Of a stretch of 64,000 nt of DNA, positions 41,692 through 49,579 are shown piece by piece. The notes below the pieces were generated by a model. It had not been told where the DNA came from. It searched no databases and worked only from the letters and a program-made list of their open reading frames with translations. Numbering within the stretch: the first letter of the stretch is position 1; every line of letters begins with the position of its first letter. Source of the DNA: JAMXLG01 sp963818925 (lineage in GTDB: Bacteria; Vulcanimicrobiota; Vulcanimicrobiia; Vulcanimicrobiales; Vulcanimicrobiaceae). The stretch lies in assembly GCA_963818925.1 (NCBI GenBank), contig CAWFTN010000001.1, positions 2,356,001 through 2,420,000 of the forward strand, written 5' to 3'. The translations under genes were made by a program, and so were the position numbers.

Positions 41692-42573
41692 TTATGCCGG
41701 AACGGCGGCCATTCGCTCACCGAGGAGTTTCGGAATTTCCGAGGGCCGGTCGGCGACGGGCACTCCGGCATCACGGAAGGCGCGGATCTTGCTCTCCGGC
41801 GTACCGAAGCCGCCCGAGATGATTGCACCCGCATGCCCGAGTGATTTTCCGGGCGGTGCATTGCGGCCGCCGACGAACGCGACGATCGGCACGTTCGCGA
41901 GATGCTCCTTGATGAATGCCGCGGCATCTTCTTCATCCGAGCCGCCGATTTCACCGCACACGACGATCGCTTTCGTCTGCGGATCGTTTTTGAATTCGCG
42001 CAAACAATCGACGAATGTCGTGCCGATGATCGGATCGCCGCCGATGCCGACACACGTCGACTGTCCGAATCCTGCGCGCGTCAAGCCGTCGACGACTTCG
42101 TATGTCAACGTGCCGGAGCGCGAGATCAAACCGACGTTGCCTTCTTTAAAGACGTGTCCCGGCATAATCCCGATCGACGATTTGCCGGGCGAAATCAATC
42201 CCGGACAGTTCGGTCCGATGATGCGCATACCCGGCGTTGCGCCGACCACGCGCAGCATGTCGTGCACGGGAACGCCTTCCGTGATGCATACCGAAAAACG
42301 CACGCCGGCTTCATACGCTTCGAAGAGCGCGTCCGCTGCGCCGGCGGGTGGAACGAAGATGCATTGATGCGTCGCGCCGGTTGCCGCGAGACACTCTTTC
42401 ACCGTGTTGAAGACGGGCAGCCCGTGTTCTGTTTTCTGTCCACCTTTGCCGGGCGTCACGCCGCCGACGATGTTCGTTCCGTACGCGAGCATGCGTCCGG
42501 TGTGATAGGAGCCTTCGGCGCCGGTGATGCCTTGCACGAAGACCTTGCTGTTTTTATCGAGATAAATAGACAT
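41692..42573 (-). CDS. sucD: Succinyl-CoA ligase, alpha subunit
   Basis: 293 residues. CoA-binding Rossmann start FVQGITGAEGSYHTGRMLAYG, GGVTPGKGGQ, and the phospho-His region FVGGRNAPPGKSLGHAGAIISGG. Forms the alpha-beta enzyme that turns succinyl-CoA into succinate with ATP or GTP formation (TCA cycle). The ATG overlaps the sucC stop by one base. Confidence 0.97.
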   Translation of the reverse strand: MSIYLDKNSKVFVQGITGAEGSYHTGRMLAYGTNIVGGVTPGKGGQKTEHGLPVFNTVKECLAATGATHQCIFVPPAGAADALFEAYEAGVRFSVCITEGVPVHDMLRVVGATPGMRIIGPNCPGLISPGKSSIGIMPGHVFKEGNVGLISRSGTLTYEVVDGLTRAGFGQSTCVGIGGDPIIGTTFVDCLREFKNDPQTKAIVVCGEIGGSDEEDAAAFIKEHLANVPIVAFVGGRNAPPGKSLGHAGAIISGGFGTPESKIRAFRDAGVPVADRPSEIPKLLGERMAAVPA

Positions 42574-43739
42574 TAGTTCGCTGCCAACTCCACCGCGCGT
42601 TGTGCGCCTTCATCCATCGTTTCTACCGGCGTCATCCCCGCCTCCGCCAAAATGCGGCGGCCTGCTTCTTCGTTCGTACCCGTCAAGCGAATGACGAGCG
42701 GAATCTTGCGGGATTGCGTCGTCTTCATCGCTTCGACGATGCCCTTGGCGACTTCGTCGCCGCGCGTGATGCCGCCGAAGATGTTGATGAAAAAGACCTT
42801 CGCACCCGTGTGATTCACGACGAGCTCGTAGCACTTGCGCACGCGTTCCGCATTTGCGCCGCCACCGACGTCGAGGAAGTTTGCAATCTCGCCGCCGGCG
42901 TTCTTCACTGCGTCCATCGTGCCCATCGCGAGGCCCGCGCCGTTCGCCATCGTGCCGACCGTTCCGCCGAACCGGCGGAAGTTGCGGATGCCGAGGCCCG
43001 CTTCCGTGGCGAGTGTCTCGTCTTCATCGAGCGGTAGGACTTTCTGCCACTCTTTGAATTCCGGATGACGGAAGAGCGCGTCGTCGTCGATTTCAACCTT
43101 CGCGTCGGCTGCGACCACGCGAGCGTCTTTGGTGAGCACGAGCGGATTGATTTCGACGAGCTTCGCGCCGTATTTAAAGAAGAGATCGTACATGCCGGCG
43201 ACGATCGCGGGATATTGTTTGCGATAGCCTGCATCCAGCTCGGTTTTGAACGCGAGATCACGACCGATGAACGGCGAGTACCCGATCGCCGTGTCCACGA
43301 AGAACGTCGCGAACGATTCCGGATGTTTCTCGTGCACTTCTTCGACGTCCATGCCGCCGAATTTCGTCGTGATGATCGCCGGCTTTTTCGTCGTGCGATC
43401 GACGCTGATCGCGGTGTACGCTTCGAGCGCAACGTCGAGCGTTTCTTCGACGAGCACCGAGTAAATCGGTTCGCCGTTGGGGTTCTGGCGATTCGGAGGC
43501 ATCGGCGTTGCCATGATCTCTTGCGCGACCTTACGTCCTTCTTCAGGCGTCGTCGCGAACTTGATTTTGCCCGCCTTGCCGCGCCCGCCCATGAGGACTT
43601 GGGCCTTCACAACCCATTTGCCCGGATTTTTTTCAATGAAGGCAGCCACTTCATCGGGCGTATTGCAATGCTGCGAACGGGGCACGGGAATGCCGCAGCG
43701 GCGGAAGAGTTCCTTCCCCTGATATTCCATGAGATTCAT
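42573..43739 (-). CDS. sucC: Succinyl-CoA ligase, beta subunit
   Basis: 388 residues. ATP-grasp fold: MNLMEYQGKELFRRCGIPVP start, KWVVKAQVLMGGRGKAGKI, GMDVEEVHEKHPE, and GGITRGDEVAKGIVEAM near the end. Supplies the nucleotide-binding half of succinyl-CoA ligase. AAGGAGAT stands 12 bases upstream. It follows the acyl-CoA operon by 25 bases and probably shares transcription with it. Confidence 0.97.
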   Translation of the reverse strand: MNLMEYQGKELFRRCGIPVPRSQHCNTPDEVAAFIEKNPGKWVVKAQVLMGGRGKAGKIKFATTPEEGRKVAQEIMATPMPPNRQNPNGEPIYSVLVEETLDVALEAYTAISVDRTTKKPAIITTKFGGMDVEEVHEKHPESFATFFVDTAIGYSPFIGRDLAFKTELDAGYRKQYPAIVAGMYDLFFKYGAKLVEINPLVLTKDARVVAADAKVEIDDDALFRHPEFKEWQKVLPLDEDETLATEAGLGIRNFRRFGGTVGTMANGAGLAMGTMDAVKNAGGEIANFLDVGGGANAERVRKCYELVVNHTGAKVFFINIFGGITRGDEVAKGIVEAMKTTQSRKIPLVIRLTGTNEEAGRRILAEAGMTPVETMDEGAQRAVELAAN

Positions 43740-43764
43740 GGCGTGTGTTTGTCGATCTCCTTAG

Positions 43765-44928
43765 CTAGTCTAACTTGCCTAAAAGCGATCGCGCGATGAT
43801 GATCTGCTGAATCTCCGAAGTACCTTCGTAGATCTCGGTGATCTTTGCGTCGCGATAGAATCGCTCGACTGGGAACTCGGTGGTGTACCCGTAGCCACCG
43901 TGGATTTGCAGCGCTTCCGCTGCGTGTTTCCGCGCCGCAGTCGACGCGAAAAGTTTTGCTTTGCTCGCTTCGATAACGAACGGCTTGCCCGCATCCACGA
44001 GCGCCGCTGCGCGATAGACGAGCAGGCGTGCTGCATCGAGATCCATCGCCATCTGCGCGATCTTGAACGACACACCCTCGAATGCGCCGATCGCGCGCCC
44101 GAAGGCCACGCGGTCTTTGGCAAATGCAACTGATTGATCGAGACAGCCGGCGAGAATGCCCGTCGCTTGCGCGGCGATGCCGATGCGTCCGCTCGCGAGC
44201 GCCGTCATTGCGCTGCCGAAGCCGTCGCCTTCGTTGGCGAGCAACGCTTCGTCGCTCACCTGCACGTCGTCGAATGCGAGATCGACGGTATTGCTCGTAT
44301 GAATGCCGAGTTTCTCGGTCACTTTCTCGACGGTTACGCCTTTGGCGCTCTCCGGAATCAAGAACGCGCTGATGCCTTTTGCGCCGCCGCCTCCGGTGCG
44401 GAACATGGCCATCGTTACGCCGGCATGGCCACCGTTCGTGCACCATTGTTTGCGTCCGTTGAGCGTGTAGCCGCCTTCGACTTTCTTTGCCGTCGAGCGC
44501 AATGCCGCAGCATCCGATCCGGCATCGGGTTCGGTCAACGCAAAGGCGCCGATCTTATCTTCCGACGCCAAACGCGGCAGCCAATACTCTTTCTGCGAAT
44601 CCGTCCCGAGCTTCATGATCGCCGCACAGATCATCGAATGCACGGAAACCGTTACCGCGGTTCCTGCATCGATACGCGCGAGTTCTTCGATGGCAAGCGC
44701 GTACGAGACGTAATCCGCGCCGACGCCGCCGTAGCGCTCCGGCACCATGATGCCCAGGATGCCGGCATTGTTCAGCTTCGTATACAGGTCGCGCGGGAAC
44801 GTGTGATCGCGATCCCACTGCGCGATATTCGGCGCTATTTCACCTTGAGCGATTTCAGCGGCGAGCGCGGCGATCTGCCGCTGCTCGTCGGTCAGTTCGA
44901 ATTGTGCGCGCGTCGTTGAATCAATCAT
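43765..44928 (-). CDS. Acyl-CoA dehydrogenase (short-chain type)
   Basis: 387 residues from ATG 44928, which overlaps the hbd stop by 4 bases. FAD motifs: FALTEPDAGSDAAAL, YTLNGRKQWCTNGGHAGVTM; helical region GRAIGAFEGVSFKIAQMAMDLDAARLL; catalytic Glu in ITEIYEGTSEIQQIIIARSLLG. It oxidises acyl-CoA to trans-2-enoyl-CoA, passing electrons to ETF. With Hbd and thiolase it makes most of a butyryl/short-chain beta-oxidation set; no crotonase gene is here. Confidence 0.94.
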   Translation of the reverse strand: MIDSTTRAQFELTDEQRQIAALAAEIAQGEIAPNIAQWDRDHTFPRDLYTKLNNAGILGIMVPERYGGVGADYVSYALAIEELARIDAGTAVTVSVHSMICAAIMKLGTDSQKEYWLPRLASEDKIGAFALTEPDAGSDAAALRSTAKKVEGGYTLNGRKQWCTNGGHAGVTMAMFRTGGGGAKGISAFLIPESAKGVTVEKVTEKLGIHTSNTVDLAFDDVQVSDEALLANEGDGFGSAMTALASGRIGIAAQATGILAGCLDQSVAFAKDRVAFGRAIGAFEGVSFKIAQMAMDLDAARLLVYRAAALVDAGKPFVIEASKAKLFASTAARKHAAEALQIHGGYGYTTEFPVERFYRDAKITEIYEGTSEIQQIIIARSLLGKLD

Positions 44929-45764
44929 GCGTACGTGTAAAACCCTCGTCCGCTCTTGCGTCCGAGCCACCCCGCAGCGACGTATTGCTTTAGGAGCGGA
45001 CACGGACGGTATTTGGAATCCGCGAATCCTTCGTAAAGCACATCCATGATTGCCAGACACGTATCGAGGCCGATGAAGTCCGCGAGCGTCAGCGGGCCCA
45101 TCGGATGATTCATGCCCAATTTCATCACCGTGTCGATCGCCTCAACGGAGCCGACGCCTTCGTAGAGAGCGTAGATCGCTTCGTTGATCATCGGCATGAG
45201 CACGCGGTTGGAAACGAATCCCGGAAAGTCACGCACTTCGACGGGCGTCTTCCGCATCTGCTTCGCAAGGGACTCGGTGAAATCGTATGTCTCTTGCGAC
45301 GTCGCAATGCCGCGAATGATTTCGACGAGTTGCATGACCGGCACCGGGTTCATGAAGTGCATCCCGATGAGACGCTCAGCGCGTTTCGTCGCGCCGCCAA
45401 GCAGCGTGATGGAGATCGACGAGGTGTTGCTCGCGAGAATCGCCTTCTCTGGCGTCACGCTGTCGAGCGTGCGGAAGAGTTCGAGTTTCGTTTCCAGATG
45501 TTCCGTCGCGGCTTCGATCGCAATATCGACGTCGAGGTTTGCGAGCGCCGGATGCGGATGAATGCGCGTGAGAATCGCGTCACGCTCGCCGGCCTCGAGC
45601 TTGCCCTTCTCAACGGAACGGTTCAGATTCTTCGTGATAACCGCGAAACCGCGCTCGATATACTCTTGAGCGCGGTCGTTGAGCAGTACCTCGTGGCCGC
45701 CTTGTGCGGCCACTTGCGCGATGCCGGAACCCATCTGTCCGGCACCGATCACGGCGATTTTCAA
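44925..45764 (-). CDS. hbd: 3-hydroxybutyryl-CoA dehydrogenase
   Basis: 279 residues. NAD motif IAVIGAGQMGSGIAQVAAQGG, ASNTSSISITLLGG, catalytic His in IGMHFMNPVPVMQLVEI, then GFVSNRVLMPMINEAIYAL and NHPMGPLTLADFIGLD. Interconverts 3-hydroxyacyl-CoA and 3-oxoacyl-CoA. It lies between thiolase and acyl-CoA dehydrogenase genes with tight spacing. Confidence 0.95.
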   Translation of the reverse strand: MKIAVIGAGQMGSGIAQVAAQGGHEVLLNDRAQEYIERGFAVITKNLNRSVEKGKLEAGERDAILTRIHPHPALANLDVDIAIEAATEHLETKLELFRTLDSVTPEKAILASNTSSISITLLGGATKRAERLIGMHFMNPVPVMQLVEIIRGIATSQETYDFTESLAKQMRKTPVEVRDFPGFVSNRVLMPMINEAIYALYEGVGSVEAIDTVMKLGMNHPMGPLTLADFIGLDTCLAIMDVLYEGFADSKYRPCPLLKQYVAAGWLGRKSGRGFYTYA

Positions 45765-45765
45765 C

Positions 45766-47109
45766 TTAGCCGACTTTCACCAACAATGCGTCGCCTTGTC
45801 CGCCGCCCGAGCAGATGGCCGCAACGCCGTAGCCGCCACCGCGCTTGCGCAATTGATTGATGAGCGTACCGACGATACGCGCGCCCGACGCGCCGATCGG
45901 ATGACCCATCGCCACCGCTCCGCCGTACTTGTTGATCTTCTCTTCGCCGATGCCGAGGTTGCGTGCCGAGGTGATTGCAACCGCGGAGAACGCTTCGTTG
46001 ATCTCCCAAACGTGAATGTCGCTCGTCGAAAGGCCGTGCTTGTCGAGCAGCTTCTGCGCCGCCATCGCCGGCGTCATGCAGATGTACGGCGAATCCCAGC
46101 CGACCGTCGTGTGATCGAGGACCGTTGCAATCGCTTCGTAGCCGTGTTCTTTCGCATACTGCGCGTCGGCAAGGATAAGCGCAGCTGCGCCGTCGTTGAC
46201 GCCCGGCGCATTTGCCGCGGTGATCGTACCGCCCGCTTCAAGCGGCTTGAGTTTCGCCATCGCCTCGAGGCTCGCGTCCGCGCGAACCGGTTCGTCGCGA
46301 TCGACGAGCGCGAACGGCGCATCACCGGTAACGAACGGCGCCCACTTCGCGTAGTCGAACGTGAATTGTTCCGACGGCGTGTGATCCCAGACTTTGCTCG
46401 CGCCACCGCCCGCCATCGCGGGAACGCGCACGGTGGCGAGTTGCGGCAGTTCGTCGAGCACGACTTTGCCGCGCGCCTTCGTCGCAACTTTCACCGGCAC
46501 GATTTCATCGGCGAAGTTGCCCGCTTCGTGCGTCATATGCGCGCGATGATGGCTTTCATATCCGAATGCATCCTGCTCTTCGCGCGTCATGCCGAATTCA
46601 TTGGCGACGATGCTGCCTTGCGTCGACATCGTCATCGGAAAGTACGCGTCCCAGAGTCCGTCGCTGATCATGGCGTCGATGACTTTGCCGTCGCCGAAAC
46701 GATAGCCGAAGCGCGCGTCTTTGAGCAGATACGGCGCGTTCGACATCGACTCCATGCCGCCGGCGGCAACCACGGAGTTTGCACCTGCGTTGATCAAGCG
46801 CATCGCGTTTGCAACGGAAAGCAGTCCCGATGCGCACACTTTGTTCACGGTTTCCGCAGTCGTCGTTTTCGCGAGGCCCGTCTTGAAGAGCACTTGGCGC
46901 GCGGGGTTCTGTCCGACGCCCGCTTGCAGCACTTCACCGAAAATCAGATGCTCGATCTCGGACGGATCGATGCCGGCGCGACGAAGCGCACCGATGAGGG
47001 CGACTGCACCGAGCGTCGTTGCATCGAGCGAGGAGAGCGCGCCACCCAGTTTTCCGAACGGCGTCCGGGCGGTGGAAAGAACAACGGCATTGGAACTCAT
47101 GGAACTCAT
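45766..47109 (-). CDS. Thiolase (acetyl-CoA C-acyltransferase) with enlarged loop domain
   Basis: 447 residues against the usual 390-400. Nucleophile Cys in VNKVCASGLLSVANAM, His in VAMGHPIGASGARIVG, second Cys in AAICSGGGQGDALLV. The excess is in the loop domain (about residues 200-295), which has an added stretch around VWDHTPSEQFTFDYAKW. It condenses or splits acyl-CoA at the beta carbon. The N-terminus has a repeated MSS (ATG 47109 or 47100). A stem-loop touches the start codon. Confidence 0.92.
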   Translation of the reverse strand: MSSMSSNAVVLSTARTPFGKLGGALSSLDATTLGAVALIGALRRAGIDPSEIEHLIFGEVLQAGVGQNPARQVLFKTGLAKTTTAETVNKVCASGLLSVANAMRLINAGANSVVAAGGMESMSNAPYLLKDARFGYRFGDGKVIDAMISDGLWDAYFPMTMSTQGSIVANEFGMTREEQDAFGYESHHRAHMTHEAGNFADEIVPVKVATKARGKVVLDELPQLATVRVPAMAGGGASKVWDHTPSEQFTFDYAKWAPFVTGDAPFALVDRDEPVRADASLEAMAKLKPLEAGGTITAANAPGVNDGAAALILADAQYAKEHGYEAIATVLDHTTVGWDSPYICMTPAMAAQKLLDKHGLSTSDIHVWEINEAFSAVAITSARNLGIGEEKINKYGGAVAMGHPIGASGARIVGTLINQLRKRGGGYGVAAICSGGGQGDALLVKVG

Positions 47110-47135
47110 AACCCGCCTCGGCTTCGGGGCGGGTT
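47110..47135 (-). promoter_or_regulatory. Hairpin abutting the thiolase start codon
   Basis: AACCCGCC-(10)-GGCGGGTT, a perfect 8-bp stem that ends directly before the ATG at 47109, in the place of a ribosome-binding site. The 3' half with the start, GGCGGGTTATG, is repeated exactly at the kamD start (54624). It could also be the terminator of the upstream CDF gene, though no U-run follows. Confidence 0.45.
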
Positions 47136-47154
47136 CAGCCTTTACTTCCTGACT

Positions 47155-48045
47155 TTAGTCTGAGACACGATCCGGACGGCAGATAATGATGCCGCCGGGA
47201 TCGCAATGCTCGGCCTCCAACTGCACGGTCATGTGGCCGATTCCGTACCGCTCCTGAAGCAGCAGGCGCAAGCGTTCGAGCACCTGCGGACCTTGCTGAA
47301 GTCGCGGCTCGTCGAGGAGCACGTGCGCGGACAAAGCATGCGAGCTCGTTCCGATCGTCCAGATGTGCAGATCGTGCACGGCATCGATCCCTGGAATGCC
47401 GAGCATCTGCTGCTCGACGTCGGTCGTGTCGATCCCGGCCGGCACGGATTCCAGTACCACGTCGGCCGCATCGCGCAGCACGCGGATGACGCCCGCGATG
47501 ATGATGGCGGAGACGAAGAGCGAGAGCAGCGGATCGATCCATACTGCGCGCGTCACGATGATGAGTGCGCCGCCGATGATGACGGCAAACGCGCCGAGCG
47601 CATCGCCTGCGACGTGGAAAAGCGCCGCGCGCACGTTCAAATTCTCGCTATGGTCGTGCGAAAGCGTCAGGCCGATGCCGACGTTCACGACGAAACCGAT
47701 TGCCGCTACGACCGTCATGAGCGTGCCATGCGGTTCGACCGGTGAGCTGAAGCGGCGAATGGCTTCATAGATCAGCAAAAGCGTCGCGCCGAACAACAGC
47801 GCGCCGTTGAAGAGCGCGCCGAGCACTTCGATCCGGCCGTATCCGAACGTTTTTCGACGGTTCGCCGGACGCGTTGCGCCGATCGCGGCAATCAATGCAA
47901 TCGCAAGCGCAAAGACGTCCATGCAGACGTGCACGGCGTCGGTAACCAGCGCAATGCTATGCGAGGCCGCGCCCCCCCAGAACTCCAGTGCCGCGACGGC
48001 GGCAGCAAGCGTTAGAGCAAGAGCGAGCCGGCGCTGCGACGACAT
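47155..48045 (-). CDS. CDF family cation efflux transporter (Zn/Cd type)
   Basis: 296 residues, six membrane helices and a C-terminal cytoplasmic domain. TM2 site VTDAVHVCMDVFALAIALIA has H-x-x-x-D and TM5 AALFHVAGDALGAFAVI has H-x-x-x-D, the tetrahedral site that selects Zn or Cd over Mn. The His-rich loop is short (LSHDHSENL). C-terminal domain: GIPGIDAVHDLHIWTIGT and LQEERYGIGH-like end with HCDPG. Exports divalent metal in exchange for protons. Confidence 0.93.
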   Translation of the reverse strand: MSSQRRLALALTLAAAVAALEFWGGAASHSIALVTDAVHVCMDVFALAIALIAAIGATRPANRRKTFGYGRIEVLGALFNGALLFGATLLLIYEAIRRFSSPVEPHGTLMTVVAAIGFVVNVGIGLTLSHDHSENLNVRAALFHVAGDALGAFAVIIGGALIIVTRAVWIDPLLSLFVSAIIIAGVIRVLRDAADVVLESVPAGIDTTDVEQQMLGIPGIDAVHDLHIWTIGTSSHALSAHVLLDEPRLQQGPQVLERLRLLLQERYGIGHMTVQLEAEHCDPGGIIICRPDRVSD

Positions 48046-48049
48046 GTCC

Positions 48050-48649
48050 TCACGCGCGCAGCGTCTTGAGAATCAACACGCCGAGCATCGCACCGAAGGT
48101 GGCGAACGTGCGCGTTTCCGCTTCTTTGATGACGTTCGGATCCCAGGTGCCTTGCTGATCTTCGGCGGGTTCCGCTTGCGGAATAAGCGGAGGAACGCGT
48201 TCGCAATATTCGTCGAATTCCTCACCGAACTGCGAACGTAAGAATTGCTCTTCGTGCGGAATGATCGTCGAATACACGCCGGCCATGACGCCGAGCGAAC
48301 CGCCGATCAGCGCCAGTTTTTTCGCGAACGAGTTCTTTCCGGTGAACGCAATCGAGAAACCGAGCGCCGTGAGGAAGTTTCCGACGTAGAGCGGATTGCG
48401 CACGTACGCGTAGGGTCCGGCCGTGATCAACTTCGGCGCTTCGACGACGTCGCCGCGGGTGGTGACGCCTGAATAGCCGACGGCCCAGCAGCGAATCAAC
48501 TCGCCCGCAATTGCAAGCGGCAGACCGACGGCCACGCTCGTCGCGCTCGGCTTTCCGAACGCCGCAAGGACGGCGGCCGGAATCGAGAGCAGCGCGCCGC
48601 GGTTCTTGAAGACGAGCGCTTGAAATTCTTCGTTACGTGGATCGGTCAT
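48050..48649 (-). CDS. ICMT/PEMT-like membrane methyltransferase
   Basis: 199 residues with four or five hydrophobic segments. It carries the SAM-binding hallmark of isoprenylcysteine carboxyl-methyltransferase and phospholipid methyltransferases: KLITAGPYAYVRNPLYVGNFL, then E-E-x-x-L in PHEEQFLRSQFGEEFDEYCERVPPLIP. Substrate unknown in bacteria; isoprenoid or lipid methylation is likely. Overlaps the GDP-sugar reductase gene by 4 bases. Confidence 0.85.
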   Translation of the reverse strand: MTDPRNEEFQALVFKNRGALLSIPAAVLAAFGKPSATSVAVGLPLAIAGELIRCWAVGYSGVTTRGDVVEAPKLITAGPYAYVRNPLYVGNFLTALGFSIAFTGKNSFAKKLALIGGSLGVMAGVYSTIIPHEEQFLRSQFGEEFDEYCERVPPLIPQAEPAEDQQGTWDPNVIKEAETRTFATFGAMLGVLILKTLRA

Positions 48650-49575
48650 GGGGCGCTTCTTTTTCGAGCCGCTTCGTATATATCCCGTATCGATGAGCGG
48701 AACGGAATTTCGGGCTCCCAGCCGGTCGCCGCGCGAAACTTCGTATTATCACCGACAAACAACGGAACGTCCGACGGGCGCATTCGCGCCGGATCTTCGC
48801 GCACTTCCACCGGTACGTGCGCAGCGATGATCAGTTCGCGTAACGTGTCGCGGATCGGATGCGCGGCGCCGCTGCAGACGTTATAGACTTCGCCTGCGAG
48901 TCCGTCGCTCGCAAGCGCGAGATATGCGCGAACGACGTCGCGCACGTCGAGAAAATCGCGCTTCGCGTCAAGGTTCCCGACGTAGAGAACCGGCTCCGCG
49001 CCCTGCGCGATCTTCGCAAGTTGCGACGCGAAATTGCTCACGACGAAACGGTCGCTTTGCCCCGGTCCGATGTGGTTGAACGCGCGCGCGATCACGACGT
49101 CGAGTCCGAATGACGACGCTTCGCCGAGCAGCAGCATTTCGGCCGCGGCTTTACTCGCCGCGTATGGATTCGCCGGCGACGGCGCGGCGGTTTCGCGCAA
49201 CGGAAATGCCGTCTCGGGTTGTTTGCCGTAGACTTCGGCCGAACTCGTAAAGACGAGCCGCGGCATTTGTTCCGCTTCGGCGTATCCGCGAATCGCTTGC
49301 ACGACGTTCGCCGTACCAATTACGTTCGTCTGATACGTCGCCTGCGGCGTCTCGAGCGAGTCGGGAACGAACGTTTGCGCCGCGAGGTGAAAGACCACGT
49401 CGGGGCGCGCGAGATCGAGCGCGGCGCGAATCGTCAACGCATCGCCGAGGTCGAGCGGAAATGCATGCTCGTCCTGCGGTCCGCCACAGGCGAAGACCTC
49501 ATCGCCTTGCGCCTGCAACGCATTCATAAGGTACGTTCCGACAAAGCCCGTCGCTCCGGTGACGAGCGCGCGCAT
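48646..49575 (-). CDS. rmd: GDP-6-deoxy-D-mannose reductase-like SDR (Rmd)
   Basis: 309 residues, extended SDR. NAD(P) motif ALVTGATGFVGTYLM, DVVFHLAAQTFVPDSLETP, catalytic Ser/Tyr/Lys in TSSAEVYGK and NPYAASKAAAEML. Five bases downstream of gmd, so together they convert GDP-mannose to GDP-4-keto-6-deoxymannose and then to GDP-D-rhamnose. It could instead act as a GDP-fucose or other epimerase; the pairing with Gmd favours Rmd. Confidence 0.85.
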   Translation of the reverse strand: MRALVTGATGFVGTYLMNALQAQGDEVFACGGPQDEHAFPLDLGDALTIRAALDLARPDVVFHLAAQTFVPDSLETPQATYQTNVIGTANVVQAIRGYAEAEQMPRLVFTSSAEVYGKQPETAFPLRETAAPSPANPYAASKAAAEMLLLGEASSFGLDVVIARAFNHIGPGQSDRFVVSNFASQLAKIAQGAEPVLYVGNLDAKRDFLDVRDVVRAYLALASDGLAGEVYNVCSGAAHPIRDTLRELIIAAHVPVEVREDPARMRPSDVPLFVGDNTKFRAATGWEPEIPFRSSIRDIYEAARKRSAP

Positions 49576-49579
49576 AGTC